Below the pieces are notes generated by a model. The model made no database searches, was not told the origin of the DNA, and saw only the letters and a list, made by a program, of their open reading frames with translations. From NCBI GenBank assembly GCA_017447265.1, contig JAFSOA010000015.1:124001-188000 (forward strand): a DNA stretch of 64,000 nt, read 5' to 3'. Positions 1-8,601 of this stretch are shown here, one piece after another. Position 1 is the stretch's first letter. Every line of letters starts with the position of its first letter. The translations under genes and the position numbers were made by a program. This DNA comes from Bacteroidales bacterium. Lineage in GTDB: Bacteria; Bacteroidota; Bacteroidia; Bacteroidales; UBA932.

Positions 1-348
1 CCGTTCATAAAGCGCCGGCGCAATGAAGCGCCAGATCTCAAAAAGGATATAAGGGCAGCACACGATGAGCGCGCACATCATCGTAACGCGCATGTGGACC
101 ATGAACTGCGTGGAAAGTTCGATGTTGACCAGTTGCAGCCCGGTTTCCATGCCGAACCAGCGGTAAAAGAAGAAATCCGGGCGGGTCGGCGCCAGAATCA
201 GCTTGTCGAAGAGGAAATCCTTGAAGAAAAACAGTACGACAAAAGCCGCAACAAGGGCGATGACCATACGGAACAGCCCCTGTCGGAGTGCTTCCAGGTG
301 ATCCCAGAAGCTCATGTCCTTGGATTCGTCGAGCTTTTCTTCAGCCAC
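1..348 (-). CDS. tatC: Sec-independent protein translocase TatC, N-terminal part
   Basis: Polytopic inner-membrane receptor of the twin-arginine pathway, which exports folded proteins together with TatA. The first 116 codons are visible; the gene continues beyond base 1. The reading has the TatC N-terminal signature MSFWDHLEALR, then a hydrophobic first helix, then an ILFEIWRFIAPAL stretch typical of the second helix region. I chose a GTG start at 348 (reading MAEEKLDESKD before MSFWDHL), 9 bases after the tatA stop; an ATG at codon 12 is an alternative. It follows tatA on the same strand, so the two are probably co-transcribed. Confidence 0.9.
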   Translation of the reverse strand, partial: MAEEKLDESKDMSFWDHLEALRQGLFRMVIALVAAFVVLFFFKDFLFDKLILAPTRPDFFFYRWFGMETGLQLVNIELSTQFMVHMRVTMMCALIVCCPYILFEIWRFIAPALYER

Positions 349-357
349 GTTCAGCCG

Positions 358-618
358 TTACGCCTCCTTCTTCTCTTCTTCCTTTTTTTCGGGCTTCTTC
401 TCGTCGTCATCCTTGACGATCTCGGCCTTGATCTCCTGGATGTCCTTCTCGGCATCCTTCATCCCGGCCTTGAAACTCTTGACGCCCTTGCCCAGGCCGT
501 GCATCAACTCCGGAATTTTCTTGCCGCCAAAGAGCAGGACAATCACCAGAGCGATGATGACCCACTGCCAGGGACCGATGACCCCAAGCGGAAGCATTAC
601 TATAAATAAACTTTCCAT
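358..618 (-). CDS. tatA: Twin-arginine translocase pore subunit TatA
   Basis: Small TatA/E-type protein of 86 residues that forms the Tat pore with TatC. One N-terminal transmembrane helix (WQWVIIALVIVLLFGGKKIPEL) is followed by the FGGKKIPEL hinge and an amphipathic helix (GLGKGVKSFKAGMKD), then a highly charged, Lys/Glu-rich tail. Translation may begin at the second methionine (MLPLGVIGPW) rather than at 618. It lies directly upstream of tatC, the usual Bacteroidota order, and 23 bases downstream of the valS stop. Confidence 0.93.
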   Translation of the reverse strand: MESLFIVMLPLGVIGPWQWVIIALVIVLLFGGKKIPELMHGLGKGVKSFKAGMKDAEKDIQEIKAEIVKDDDEKKPEKKEEEKKEA

Positions 619-641
619 ATCAGCTGGTATTTAATGGTTTA

Positions 642-3347
642 TTACTTCTTTAAATCAGCGAGACGAGCCTGCAGATTCTCAATCTTGGTGGTCGCGTCGG
701 CCAGCTTCTTGCGTTCCGTCTCCACGACTTTTTCCGGCGCGTTTGCCACGAATTTCTCGTTCGAAAGCTTCGCGTTGACACCGCGCAGGAAACCCTCGTA
801 GCGCTGGATCTCGGCCTCGATTTTGGCGATCTCGCCTGCGATATCGATCATGCCGTCGAGCGGGACACAGAACTCCGTGGTACCCACCATGAAGACCTCG
901 CCCGTTCCGGAGAAGGCGTCCACGGACGCGATGTCGCTGATGAACGCCATCTTCTCCACCACCGGCGCCATCCCCATCGGGAAAGCACCTTTCACCTGGA
1001 GTTTCAGCGGCTCCTTCGGGCCGATGTTCCGGGCCTGGCGAATCGCGCGCACGGCGACGACCACTTCACCGGCAGTGGCGAAGTCAGCGATCAGCTGTTC
1101 GTCGCAGGCGCCGCCGACCGGGATCGGCTGGAACATGATCGTTTCGCCTTCGGGCCTTTCCTCGAGCGCCTGCCAGAGTTCCTCCGTGATGAACGGCATC
1201 ACCGGATGCAGCAGGCGCAGCAACGCGTCGAAGAATTCAAGCGTTGCGGCATACGTGGCACGGTCGAGCGGCTGCTGCGTACCGTTCACGAACGAGGGCT
1301 TGACAATCTCCAGGTACCAGGAGCAGAAGTCGTCCCAGAAGCACTTGTAGGTATGCATGACCGCATCGTTGATGCGGAAATTCTCGTAGTCACGGTGCGT
1401 CTCGGCGGCGGTCTGCGCGAGTTTTGCGCGGAACCAGTCCACCGCCACGCGGTTTACATCACTCTGCGGCACGTCGGCCACTGTCCAGCCCTTCACGAGC
1501 CGGAACGCGTTCCAGATCTTGTTGCTGAAGTTGCGGCCCTGCTCTACCTGGGTTTCATCGAAGAGGATGTCGTTGCCCGCAGAAGTGCAGAGCAGGATGC
1601 CCAGACGCACGCCGTCAGCGCCGTATTTCTCGATCAGGCCGATCGGATCGGGCGAATTGCCCAGCTGCTTGCTCATCTTGCGGCCTTGCTTGTCGCGCAC
1701 GATGCCGGTGAAATAGACGTTGCGGAACGGCACGTCGTGCATGTATTCCTCGCCGGCCATGATCATGCGGGCCACCCAGAAGAAGATGATGTCGGGGGCC
1801 GTCACCAGATCGGAGGTCGGATAGTAGTAGTTGATTTCCGGGTTGCCGGGGTTGCGGATGCCGTCGAACAGCGAGATGGGCCAGAGCCAGCTGCTGAACC
1901 AGGTATCGAGTGCATCCTCGTCGTGGCGCAGTTCTTCGGCACTGATGTGCTCGTAGCCGGCGATCCGGCGCGCCTTTTCGAGCGCCTCCTCACGGCTGGC
2001 CGCCACCACGAAGCGTTCCTCCTCCCCTTCCGGGGTCGGGAGATAGTACGCCGGGATACGGTGTCCCCACCAGAGCTGGCGGCTGATGCACCAGTCGTCA
2101 ATGTTCTCGAGCCACTGGCGGTAACTGCCGACGAATTTTTCGGGATAGAACTTGATTCCGCCGTCCAGCACGGGTTTCAGCGCGATCTCGGCCAGGTGCG
2201 GCATCTTCAGGTACCACTGCTTGCAGAGGCGCGGCTCCACGGCCGTGTCGGCGTTGCGCTCCGAATACCCCACCTTGTTCACGTAATCCTCCACCTTCTC
2301 CATCAGGCCGGCAGCCTCCAGGTCCCTGGCGATCTGCTTGCGGACGACATTGCGGTCCAGGCCCACATAGAGCGGCGACTGGTCGCTGATGGTGCCGTCG
2401 GGATTGAAGATGTCGATGGTCTCGAGTTTGTGGGTCTTGCCGAGGTTGTAGTCGTTCACGTCATGGGCCGGGGTCACCTTCAGGCAGCCCGTACCGAACT
2501 CGATGTCCACATAACGGTCCTCGATCACCGGCACTTCGCGTCCCACGAGGGGCACGATGACGCGATGGCCGCGAAGCCACTGGTTCTTCGGGTCCTTGGG
2601 GTTGATGCACATGGCGGTATCGCCCATGATGGTTTCGGGACGCGTGGTGGCCACCACCGCGTAGTAGCGGCCTTCCTCATCCCGGTGAAGGACTTCGCCT
2701 TCTTCACCGGTCGGCTTGACGGCGGCCTGGTCGGCCACGTAGTATTTCAGGTAGTAGAGTTTCGAATGTTCTTCCTTGTAGATCACCTCGATGTTCGACA
2801 GGGCCGTGCGGGCTTTCGGATCCCAGTTCACCATGCGAAGGCCTCTGTAGATCAGACCCTTGTCATACAGGTTGCAGAACACGCGGATCACGCTCTCGGA
2901 GCGCGGCCCGTCCATCGTGAAGGCGGTGCGGTCCCAGTCGCAGCTGGCACCCAGGCGACGCAGCTGTTTGAGGATGATGCCGCCGTGCTCGTTCGTCCAG
3001 TTCCAGGCATGCTCGAGAAACTGCTCGCGCGTGAGATCCTGCTTGCGGACACCCTGCTCGGCGAGACGGCCCACTACCTTCGCCTCCGTGGCGATGGACG
3101 CGTGGTCGGTACCCGGCACCCAGAGGGCGTTCTTGCCGAGCATGCGTGCACGGCGGACGAGCACATCCTGAAGGGTGTTGTTCATCATGTGGCCCATGTG
3201 GAGCACACCCGTCACGTTCGGCGGCGGAATCACGATGGTGTACGGTTCACGTCCGTCGGGCTCGGAATGGAAGAAATGATGGTCCAGCCAGTACTGGTAC
3301 CATTTGTCCTCGGTCTGCGAGGGATCGTATTTAGCAGAAATATCCAT
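642..3347 (-). CDS. valS: Valyl-tRNA synthetase
   Basis: Class I aminoacyl-tRNA synthetase charging tRNA-Val in the cytoplasm. The 901 residues are full length. The HIGH-type signature reads [16 protein letters not shown] near residue 45, the KMSKS-type loop reads [11 protein letters not shown] near residue 560, and the C-terminal tail is the coiled coil typical of ValRS. The CP1 editing domain lies between, with the TTRPET motif. A -7 box at 3484-3491 would give about 130 bases of GC-rich leader containing a hairpin at 3358-3372 just before the ATG. A small overlapping ORF in that leader is described in the findings. Confidence 0.98.
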   Translation of the reverse strand: MDISAKYDPSQTEDKWYQYWLDHHFFHSEPDGREPYTIVIPPPNVTGVLHMGHMMNNTLQDVLVRRARMLGKNALWVPGTDHASIATEAKVVGRLAEQGVRKQDLTREQFLEHAWNWTNEHGGIILKQLRRLGASCDWDRTAFTMDGPRSESVIRVFCNLYDKGLIYRGLRMVNWDPKARTALSNIEVIYKEEHSKLYYLKYYVADQAAVKPTGEEGEVLHRDEEGRYYAVVATTRPETIMGDTAMCINPKDPKNQWLRGHRVIVPLVGREVPVIEDRYVDIEFGTGCLKVTPAHDVNDYNLGKTHKLETIDIFNPDGTISDQSPLYVGLDRNVVRKQIARDLEAAGLMEKVEDYVNKVGYSERNADTAVEPRLCKQWYLKMPHLAEIALKPVLDGGIKFYPEKFVGSYRQWLENIDDWCISRQLWWGHRIPAYYLPTPEGEEERFVVAASREEALEKARRIAGYEHISAEELRHDEDALDTWFSSWLWPISLFDGIRNPGNPEINYYYPTSDLVTAPDIIFFWVARMIMAGEEYMHDVPFRNVYFTGIVRDKQGRKMSKQLGNSPDPIGLIEKYGADGVRLGILLCTSAGNDILFDETQVEQGRNFSNKIWNAFRLVKGWTVADVPQSDVNRVAVDWFRAKLAQTAAETHRDYENFRINDAVMHTYKCFWDDFCSWYLEIVKPSFVNGTQQPLDRATYAATLEFFDALLRLLHPVMPFITEELWQALEERPEGETIMFQPIPVGGACDEQLIADFATAGEVVVAVRAIRQARNIGPKEPLKLQVKGAFPMGMAPVVEKMAFISDIASVDAFSGTGEVFMVGTTEFCVPLDGMIDIAGEIAKIEAEIQRYEGFLRGVNAKLSNEKFVANAPEKVVETERKKLADATTKIENLQARLADLKK

Positions 3348-3483
3348 TTGTGTCTACTGGGGCGCTGCCCCAAACCCTACCGCTGCGGCCTGCTGTCACA
3401 CGAATCCGCGCGACGGCCTCCACTAGCGGCTGATGCCGCTTTGACATCATTGTTATAATTATTTTTTATCAACAATAATCCTG

Positions 3484-3491
3484 CAAATTTA
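3484..3491 (-). promoter_or_regulatory. -7 promoter box for valS
   Basis: TAAATTTG on the minus strand matches the Bacteroidota consensus TAnnTTTG. Transcription from here would give valS a leader of about 130 bases. It lies back to back with the plus-strand box at 3504-3511. Confidence 0.55.
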
Positions 3492-3503
3492 ATGATTTTA
3501 TAA

Positions 3504-3511
3504 TATCTTTG
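3504..3511 (+). promoter_or_regulatory. -7 promoter box, 6 bases before the ATG at 3518
   Basis: TATCTTTG fits TAnnTTTG and ends 6 bases before the start codon, so the transcript should begin at or within a few bases of the ATG. This is one of five genes in the window with exactly this spacing. Confidence 0.6.
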
Positions 3512-3517
3512 TAACTT

Positions 3518-4852
3518 ATGAAGAATAAACTCCGTCTCGTCATTTTCTCGTCCGCCCTGCACGACAGCAACAGTGTCATGGGCTCCCGCCTGGAACTGCT
3601 CGAAGGGCTTCGCCGCTTCGCCGGGCTCGATATCCTCTACCCTTCCATGCTGGACGCCTCCGCCGCCCTCAACAGCCAGATCGACGGCGGCACCCGGACA
3701 GGCCTGACCCTGGAAGATTCGGCGCACGTAAAGACGCTCTGCTTCATTGCCACCGGCGGCACGGAAGAGTTTTTCCGCAACTATGCCGAGGTGCTCCCCC
3801 GCCCCGTCCTGCTTCTGAGCGATGGCCTGCACAATTCCTTCGCCGCCGCTTTCGAGATCAAGTCCTACCTGGCGCAGCGCGGCATTGCCAGCACCCTGTT
3901 CAACGCACCGCTCGACGAGAATCCGGATTTCTATACGGAATTGGAAGAAAGTCTATTCGGCACGGGCGCCGTGGCTGACACGCTGACGCCATCCGATCCG
4001 CTTCCCCGCTTTTCCAAGAGCGTGGTCAAGGCTTTCGAAAAGACGCGCATCGGGCTGATCGGCGGAGCGAGCGACTGGCTCATCGCTTCCGGCATCGACC
4101 GCGAGGCCGTCGCGAAGGCCTACGGCGCTACCTTTCTCGACATTCCGCTCCGGGAACTGGAGTCGGAATTTGCTGCGATGCCCGACGACACGCCGGAGTT
4201 GCGTTCCGTCTTCGCCCGGACGGAGCGCTTCCTGACCGACGACCGGACGCCCGCGCAGCTGCGGGAAGCAGCCCGCATGTACCTGGCCCTGCGCAAACTC
4301 TGCACGAAATACAACCTCAACGCGCTCACGCTCAAATGCTTCGGATTGCTCAACAGCTGCCGCACCACGGCCTGCCTGGCGCTTGCCCTGCTCAACGACG
4401 AGGGCGTCGTTTCGGGCTGCGAGGGCGATATCCCTGCGCTCTGGACCATGTTGTACACGCGTTATGCGTTCGGCGAGCCGGCTTTCATGGCCAATCCTTC
4501 GTCATCGAACCGCCGGGAGTGGACCATCGATTTCGCGCACTGCACCATTCCGCTGAGCATGGTACACGGCTACCGGCTTCCCTCGCACTTCGAATCGCAG
4601 ACAGGCATCGGCATCGCGGGCAGCGTGCCTAGCGGGCGCTATCGCATCCTCAAATTGTTTGGAGAGCGGCTCGACCAGTACTACGAAGCGACGGGCGACA
4701 TCATCATGAACACCAACATTCCGCAGCGCTGCCGCACTCAGATCCGTTTCCGATTCAGTTCGGAGGCGGAATTCGACCGTTTCTTCCGGATCAGCAAAGG
4801 AAACCACATAATTCTGTGTAGAGCCGCTGGACCGGGAGCCCCATCACGTTAA
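3518..4852 (+). CDS. L-fucose/L-arabinose isomerase-like family protein
   Basis: A 444-residue cytoplasmic protein with the look of the fucose-isomerase C-terminal fold family (COG2407 type). The key stretch, near residues 270-310, has a Cys-rich CFGLLNSCRTT segment followed by GCEGDIPALWTML, which resembles the metal-binding Glu region of these isomerases. GNHIIL near the C-terminus resembles their metal-ligand His segment. Substrate unknown; many members are uncharacterised, so I do not assign a sugar. The last 62 bases overlap the end of maf convergently, so the tail (AAGPGAPSR) is read from the antisense of maf and may be a recent extension or replacement. The start is supported by a -7 box 6 bases upstream. 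Confidence 0.7.
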   Translation: MKNKLRLVIFSSALHDSNSVMGSRLELLEGLRRFAGLDILYPSMLDASAALNSQIDGGTRTGLTLEDSAHVKTLCFIATGGTEEFFRNYAEVLPRPVLLLSDGLHNSFAAAFEIKSYLAQRGIASTLFNAPLDENPDFYTELEESLFGTGAVADTLTPSDPLPRFSKSVVKAFEKTRIGLIGGASDWLIASGIDREAVAKAYGATFLDIPLRELESEFAAMPDDTPELRSVFARTERFLTDDRTPAQLREAARMYLALRKLCTKYNLNALTLKCFGLLNSCRTTACLALALLNDEGVVSGCEGDIPALWTMLYTRYAFGEPAFMANPSSSNRREWTIDFAHCTIPLSMVHGYRLPSHFESQTGIGIAGSVPSGRYRILKLFGERLDQYYEATGDIIMNTNIPQRCRTQIRFRFSSEAEFDRFFRISKGNHIILCRAAGPGAPSR

Positions 4853-5369
4853 AATAGGAGCCGCGGATCGCGGTGATGCCCACAAAGCCGATCCATTCCT
4901 GGATACCGTATGCGCCTGCTTTGTCGAACGGTTCATACGTATCGACGTAATAGGCTATCTCTTTATCTGTCAACGGCTTGAAATCAACTTCCGTCGTGAC
5001 CGAAAAACTATGCATTTTTTCACGGGTCCGCAAGGCGACACCCGTTGTCACCGTATGCGTACGTCCCGACAGCGCCCGGAGCATGGCAACGGCTTCTGCC
5101 CGGTCGCGGGGCTTGCCGAGGATCTGTTCATCCAGGAACACCAGTGTATCGGCGGTGATCAGGACTTCTTTCGGGGCCAGTGCGCGGTGGAAGGTTTCGG
5201 ATTTATGGCGGGCCAGAAAGGCCGGGATGGCGGCGTGGGGCTGGTCGGCGCTGTAGGCTTCTTTTTCGTCTTTTCCGGGTTCGACCGTGAATGCGATGTC
5301 GAGTCCCTTCAGCAGTTCCCTTCTGCGGGGGCTTGCCGATGCCAATGTAAATGTATATTCTTCAAACAT
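4791..5369 (-). CDS. maf: Maf-type nucleotide pyrophosphatase
   Basis: Member of the Maf/YhdE family, which hydrolyses dTTP, UTP or modified nucleoside triphosphates to monophosphates (house-cleaning). Its 192 residues carry the N-terminal signature LASASPRRRELL (near residue 10), the ITADTLVFLD acidic motif (near residue 70), the GKPRDRAEAVAML segment and SGRTHTVTTGV. The C-terminal YGIQEWIGFVGITAIRGSYFNVMGLPVQ motif is also complete. It overlaps the 3' end of the convergent isomerase-like gene by 62 bases. Confidence 0.94.
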   Translation of the reverse strand: MFEEYTFTLASASPRRRELLKGLDIAFTVEPGKDEKEAYSADQPHAAIPAFLARHKSETFHRALAPKEVLITADTLVFLDEQILGKPRDRAEAVAMLRALSGRTHTVTTGVALRTREKMHSFSVTTEVDFKPLTDKEIAYYVDTYEPFDKAGAYGIQEWIGFVGITAIRGSYFNVMGLPVQRLYTELCGFLC

Positions 5370-5401
5370 AATCTATTCATTGCTTTTTCGCTTCGTGTGC
5401 T

Positions 5402-5550
5402 TTTGCTTGCTGGTGCGCTCTGGGTGTTGTTCCAGAACCGTCTCGCTCCGCTCGACCCCTCCCATGCTGCGCATGGGCCCCTCCCTCTTACAGTGCCGAG
5501 GGTGGCATGGGTTCTGGAGCAAGCACCCACCCGCGCATGGCGCAAGCAAA
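5402..5550. repeat. Nested palindromic element, copy A
   Basis: A noncoding, nested inverted repeat. Outermost arms 5402-5410 and 5542-5550 are perfect. The middle arms 5422-5439 and 5510-5528 pair imperfectly, with TCCAGAACC matching fully. The core CCCCTCCC-(hairpin)-GGGCCCCTCCC lies at 5456-5485, and its small hairpin is CCCATGC-TGC-GCATGGG. The same core occurs at 5630-5653 (opposite strand) and 33201-33228, each with different but still complementary arms. With copy B it fills the 328-base gap between maf and kdsC; I see no gene in that gap. Confidence 0.7.
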
Positions 5551-5569
5551 TACCTGCATATCCGAAAGC

Positions 5570-5694
5570 GAAGTGTGCGGTCAGTGAGACAGGGTATGCC
5601 TTGCGAAACATGGCGCCCACGCCCCAGTGGGAGGGGCCCACGAAGTGGGAGGGTGGTTGAGCAAGGCATACCCTGCGAGCCAGCACACAAGCGT
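5570..5694. repeat. Nested palindromic element, copy B
   Basis: Perfect 15-base inverted arms lie at 5590-5604 and 5661-5675, with weaker complementarity continuing outward through GTGTGC/GCACAC. On the minus strand the core reads CCCTCCCAC-TTC-GTGGGCCCCTCCC, matching copies A and C in its flanking CCCTCCC and CCCCTCCC but with a different hairpin sequence. It ends just before the kdsC stop codon. Confidence 0.7.
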
Positions 5695-5697
5695 TAG

Positions 5698-6273
5698 TTA
5701 TTGTGTATTTCTTCCGGTCAACTTCGCAAACTTCGTGATGGCCTCCGGATGCCCGCCTTTCCAGGGATCCTTCGGATCGAATTTCCACTGCCCCTGAGAT
5801 TTCAGGACCCTTTCAACCAGGTCGCGGATACAGCCGCGGCCGCCGTTGAAACCCGACACGAAATCCGCCGCCTCGCGGACTTCGGCCACCGCATCCGCCG
5901 GGCAGACACCGAGGCCGGCGAGACGGATGGCAGGAATGTCGGGAATGTCGTCGCCGACAAAAGCCACCTGGGCCGGGTCGAGACCAACGCTCCGGCAGTA
6001 ATGAAGGAAATCCTCCGCTTTGTCTTTCGAGAGCATGTACAAGTGCCGGTCCTCTACCCCAAGCGAGCGGGACCGGTGCAGCAGGCTCTGCGAAACGCCG
6101 CCGGTGATGATGGCGCAGGGATAGCCGTTGTTGACGGCGGTGCGCACCGAATAACAATCTTTCGAATTGAACTGCCGCAGCAGGTCGCCGTCAGGCATCG
6201 CCAGCACCAGTCCGTCGGTAAAGACCCCGTCCACATCGAACGCAAAGGCCTTGATATCTTCAAATCGCGTCAT
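5698..6273 (-). CDS. kdsC: 3-deoxy-D-manno-octulosonate 8-phosphate phosphatase (KdsC-like HAD)
   Basis: HAD subclass IIIA phosphatase that dephosphorylates KDO-8-P for lipopolysaccharide core synthesis. The 191 residues contain motif I DVDGVFTDG (residues 13-21), motif II IITGG and motif III/IV VGDDIPDIP; there is no cap domain, as in KdsC. An open frame continues upstream to 6426, but the ATG at 6273 is chosen because the KdsC N-terminus (MTRFEDIKAFAFDVDG) begins there and because TACCTTTG lies exactly 6 bases upstream. YrbI-type phosphatases with other roles look alike; no KDO gene is adjacent. Confidence 0.85.
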   Translation of the reverse strand: MTRFEDIKAFAFDVDGVFTDGLVLAMPDGDLLRQFNSKDCYSVRTAVNNGYPCAIITGGVSQSLLHRSRSLGVEDRHLYMLSKDKAEDFLHYCRSVGLDPAQVAFVGDDIPDIPAIRLAGLGVCPADAVAEVREAADFVSGFNGGRGCIRDLVERVLKSQGQWKFDPKDPWKGGHPEAITKFAKLTGRNTQ

Positions 6274-6279
6274 ATGCCG

Positions 6280-6287
6280 CAAAGGTA
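6280..6287 (-). promoter_or_regulatory. -7 promoter box, 6 bases before kdsC ATG
   Basis: TACCTTTG on the minus strand fits TAnnTTTG. The spacing implies a leaderless or nearly leaderless kdsC mRNA. The box sits in the 20 bases between the upstream gene's stop and the kdsC start. Confidence 0.6.
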
Positions 6288-6293
6288 CGCATT

Positions 6294-7178
6294 TTATTGC
6301 ATGAAGATAGCGAGCAGCACCGTCAGCGAACTGATGACCAGCAACACGGCAGCATACATCACGGCATACATGATGCCGGTGGAAATGGAGAGCCGCAGGC
6401 TCTTTTTCCAGCCCAGACCCAGCCATTGCCGATAATCCACCACCAGCAGAAGAAACATCAGAAGCGCATTGATGGACGTTTTCCTGCCCAAGGTGAGCAA
6501 CACGACAAAAAGCATGTAAAAGCTGAACTGGCAGAGCACGTAGGCTGCAGCGGCCGCATGTGCGGACGGCCGCATCTTATAGCGCCGCAACACCACGCCC
6601 ATGGCCAGCCAGAGAAAGAAGAAGTCCCCGATGAAAAGTGGGATGCCCTGGCTCCTGAGCGCCCCTTCCAGCGCCGCCAGCGAAGCTTCGCGCTGGGTAT
6701 CCACCTCTTCCGGATACTGATCCAGATGGAGCAGGATCCATCCGTGCCGCACGATGAGCAAGGTGTTCTGTATCAGCTTGGCCCCACGCGTATCGGGAAG
6801 CGTCTCCGACATCTCTTCATTGAAAGCAAAGGGTTTCTTCGGCACTTCCTTGACGGGTTGCAGCACCGACGAGATCAGGGCGAAAAAGGCATAGAAGACA
6901 ATCAAGGAGGTCAGCGGCGCAAGGTAGATCTCATGTCTGCCCCGGATATAGTCGCGGATCATGCAGCCGGGCCGCAGAAGCAGATGCACAAAGGTCCGCT
7001 TCGCATCGTCGTTGAGGAACGGGATGGCGGTAAAAGCGCCTTTGTAGAAATCTCCGGATCCCGCCTTGCGCACTTTTTTCGGCCGGTGCCAGGGATTGAA
7101 ACCCAGGTTCTGCCACATCCGGAATGCGCGCCAGCGGACATTCCATGCGTGCTGTTTCTTATGCTTCTTCTCCGCCAT
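6294..7178 (-). CDS. DUF3667-like integral membrane protein
   Basis: A 294-residue membrane protein of unknown function. The soluble N-terminus contains the segment LLRPGCMIRDYIRGRHEIYLAPL (about residues 66-88), resembling the DUF3667 family pattern just before its first membrane helix. Membrane segments then follow near residues 90-105, 185-200, 215-250 and 270-293. The N-terminal zinc ribbon seen in many DUF3667 proteins is absent. Its start lies inside the end of the K+ channel gene (20-base overlap), so the two are probably translationally linked. Family assignment is by eye. Confidence 0.6.
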   Translation of the reverse strand: MAEKKHKKQHAWNVRWRAFRMWQNLGFNPWHRPKKVRKAGSGDFYKGAFTAIPFLNDDAKRTFVHLLLRPGCMIRDYIRGRHEIYLAPLTSLIVFYAFFALISSVLQPVKEVPKKPFAFNEEMSETLPDTRGAKLIQNTLLIVRHGWILLHLDQYPEEVDTQREASLAALEGALRSQGIPLFIGDFFFLWLAMGVVLRRYKMRPSAHAAAAAYVLCQFSFYMLFVVLLTLGRKTSINALLMFLLLVVDYRQWLGLGWKKSLRLSISTGIMYAVMYAAVLLVISSLTVLLAIFMQ

Positions 7179-7944
7179 TCTCCGTCATCTCTTGTTCTTG
7201 TTCTGCTTTTTTCCGTTCATTACGCAGTTCCTCCATATAACTGGCGGTAATCACACCGGAAGGAAGCGCGATGATGGCAACGCCGAACAGCGAGGAAACC
7301 ATGCTGATGAAACGCCCGACGTTCGTCACGGGCGTCATGTCGCCATAGCCCACGGTCGTCAGGGTCACGGTTGCCCAGTACAGGGCGTCGAAGAAAGAAC
7401 CGAAAGTCTCTTCCCCGTTTTCCGGATTGAAATGCGGCTCCACATTAAACATGACGAGTGCAGTCAGGAACACGTAGAAAATGGCAATGGCCAGCACGGA
7501 AAACAAGACTTTCCGCTCTTTCCGAATCACCCGGATCAGCACTTCGAAGCGGTCGGAATACCGGAAGAGCTTGAAAAGCCGGACCATGCGCAACGGGCGC
7601 GTCAGGCGCGTGAGTCGGAGAACCTTGAAAGAGTCCGAGAGGACGGTGAGCACGGGAAGGATGGACAGCAGGTCGATGATGGCCCAGCCGGTAAACGGGT
7701 AGATCAGAAAGGACCATGCCCCTTTCCCAAGATGATAATCGGCTGTCATCCAACGCAAGAAATAGTCAACAATAAAGAGGCTGACCGTGACGAGTTCAAT
7801 GTAGCGAAACACGGGATAATATCGCGCGAACATCAAGGGAACGATACTCGCGATAATGGCCAGGAGCATCAAGCTTTGGTAGGCAATGCTCAACGTATCC
7901 TTGTTCGTAGAACGATGGATGATGTGATAGATTTTCTTACGCAT
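7159..7944 (-). CDS. Voltage-gated-type potassium channel
   Basis: A 261-residue six-helix cation channel of the inner membrane. The S4-like helix (residues 107-128) carries regularly spaced Arg/Lys (KVLRLTRLTRPLRMVRLFK), and the pore selectivity filter TVGYGD is at 197-202, which indicates K+ selectivity. The C-terminus is short and charged with no RCK or cyclic-nucleotide domain. One base separates its ATG from the trmO stop, and it overlaps the next gene by 20 bases, suggesting one transcript for trmO, this gene and the DUF3667 gene. Confidence 0.92.
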   Translation of the reverse strand: MRKKIYHIIHRSTNKDTLSIAYQSLMLLAIIASIVPLMFARYYPVFRYIELVTVSLFIVDYFLRWMTADYHLGKGAWSFLIYPFTGWAIIDLLSILPVLTVLSDSFKVLRLTRLTRPLRMVRLFKLFRYSDRFEVLIRVIRKERKVLFSVLAIAIFYVFLTALVMFNVEPHFNPENGEETFGSFFDALYWATVTLTTVGYGDMTPVTNVGRFISMVSSLFGVAIIALPSGVITASYMEELRNERKKAEQEQEMTENGGEEA

Positions 7945-7945
7945 G

Positions 7946-8596
7946 TCAAAAAGCCTTGATCAGTTGATCAACAACAGTAAAATGTATGTCGCGGCCGGCA
8001 TAGGACAAACCATAGCTCCGGCCGGGATCGTCGTGGTAGGCAGGACGCGGGTCCTGCGCGAGAATCTCGCAAAGGGTCGCGCGCTGATTGTCTGTCAGGC
8101 CGGCAGCCAGTTCGGGCGCCAGCTCGACGTCGAGCAGGCACTGGTGGTTGGCGCCGACAAAGCCGTCCGTCGCTTCAGGATGGGCGTCTACGCCCGGCAG
8201 ATAGGGTTTTATGTCGTAAATGGGCGTTCCGTCCATCAGGTCGGCGCCCGAAACGAGGAGCACCCGGCCGTCGGCCCCGTCATCTTCGATGGACTCGAGA
8301 CGGACGCAGGACAGGCCGATGGGATTCGGACGGAAGGGTGAGCGGGTGGCAAACACGCCCATCCGCACGTTTCCACCCAGGCGTGGGGGCCGCACCGTAG
8401 GGTTCCAGCCTTGCGATTCGGAGAATTCCCAGATCAGCCAGATATGGGAGAAGCCTTCGAGGCCGCGCAGCGCCTCGGCCACGCGGTAGGCCGGTTCAAA
8501 CACGATCTTCGCACGCAGCGACGGCGCCAGCGACGCCTGCCGCGGCAGTCCGAACTTGGTCGGAAAATCGTTGTGTATCCGTGCAATGATCTCCAT
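7946..8596 (-). CDS. trmO: tRNA (N6-threonylcarbamoyladenosine(37)-N6)-methyltransferase TrmO
   Basis: SAM-dependent methyltransferase of the TsaA/YaeB family, acting on t6A37 of tRNA-Thr in E. coli. The 216 residues show the family motifs HNDFPTKFGLPRQ (residues 8-20), the GFSHIWLIWEF strand, the block GVFATRSPFRPNPIGLS and YDIKPYLPGVD. It starts 5 bases after the stop of the NRPS gene upstream, so it may be transcribed from the NRPS promoter; nothing suggests it takes part in peptide synthesis. Confidence 0.92.
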   Translation of the reverse strand: MEIIARIHNDFPTKFGLPRQASLAPSLRAKIVFEPAYRVAEALRGLEGFSHIWLIWEFSESQGWNPTVRPPRLGGNVRMGVFATRSPFRPNPIGLSCVRLESIEDDGADGRVLLVSGADLMDGTPIYDIKPYLPGVDAHPEATDGFVGANHQCLLDVELAPELAAGLTDNQRATLCEILAQDPRPAYHDDPGRSYGLSYAGRDIHFTVVDQLIKAF

Positions 8597-8601
8597 CCTG
8601 C

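Noticed and set aside
1206-3458. A 750-codon plus-strand frame opposite valS
   Set aside because: Shadow of valS; no domain recognisable. The same applies to long frames opposite the ABC-F gene, the amidase, the symporter/recR/murQ genes, thrS and the GH2 gene.
3348-3483. T-box riboswitch before valS
   Set aside because: The leader has hairpins, but I found no T-box sequence or specifier-loop arrangement, and T-boxes are not typical of this phylum.
5309-5788. Short open frames in the maf-kdsC gap
   Set aside because: They run through the palindromic repeats and into both neighbours, with no coding character.
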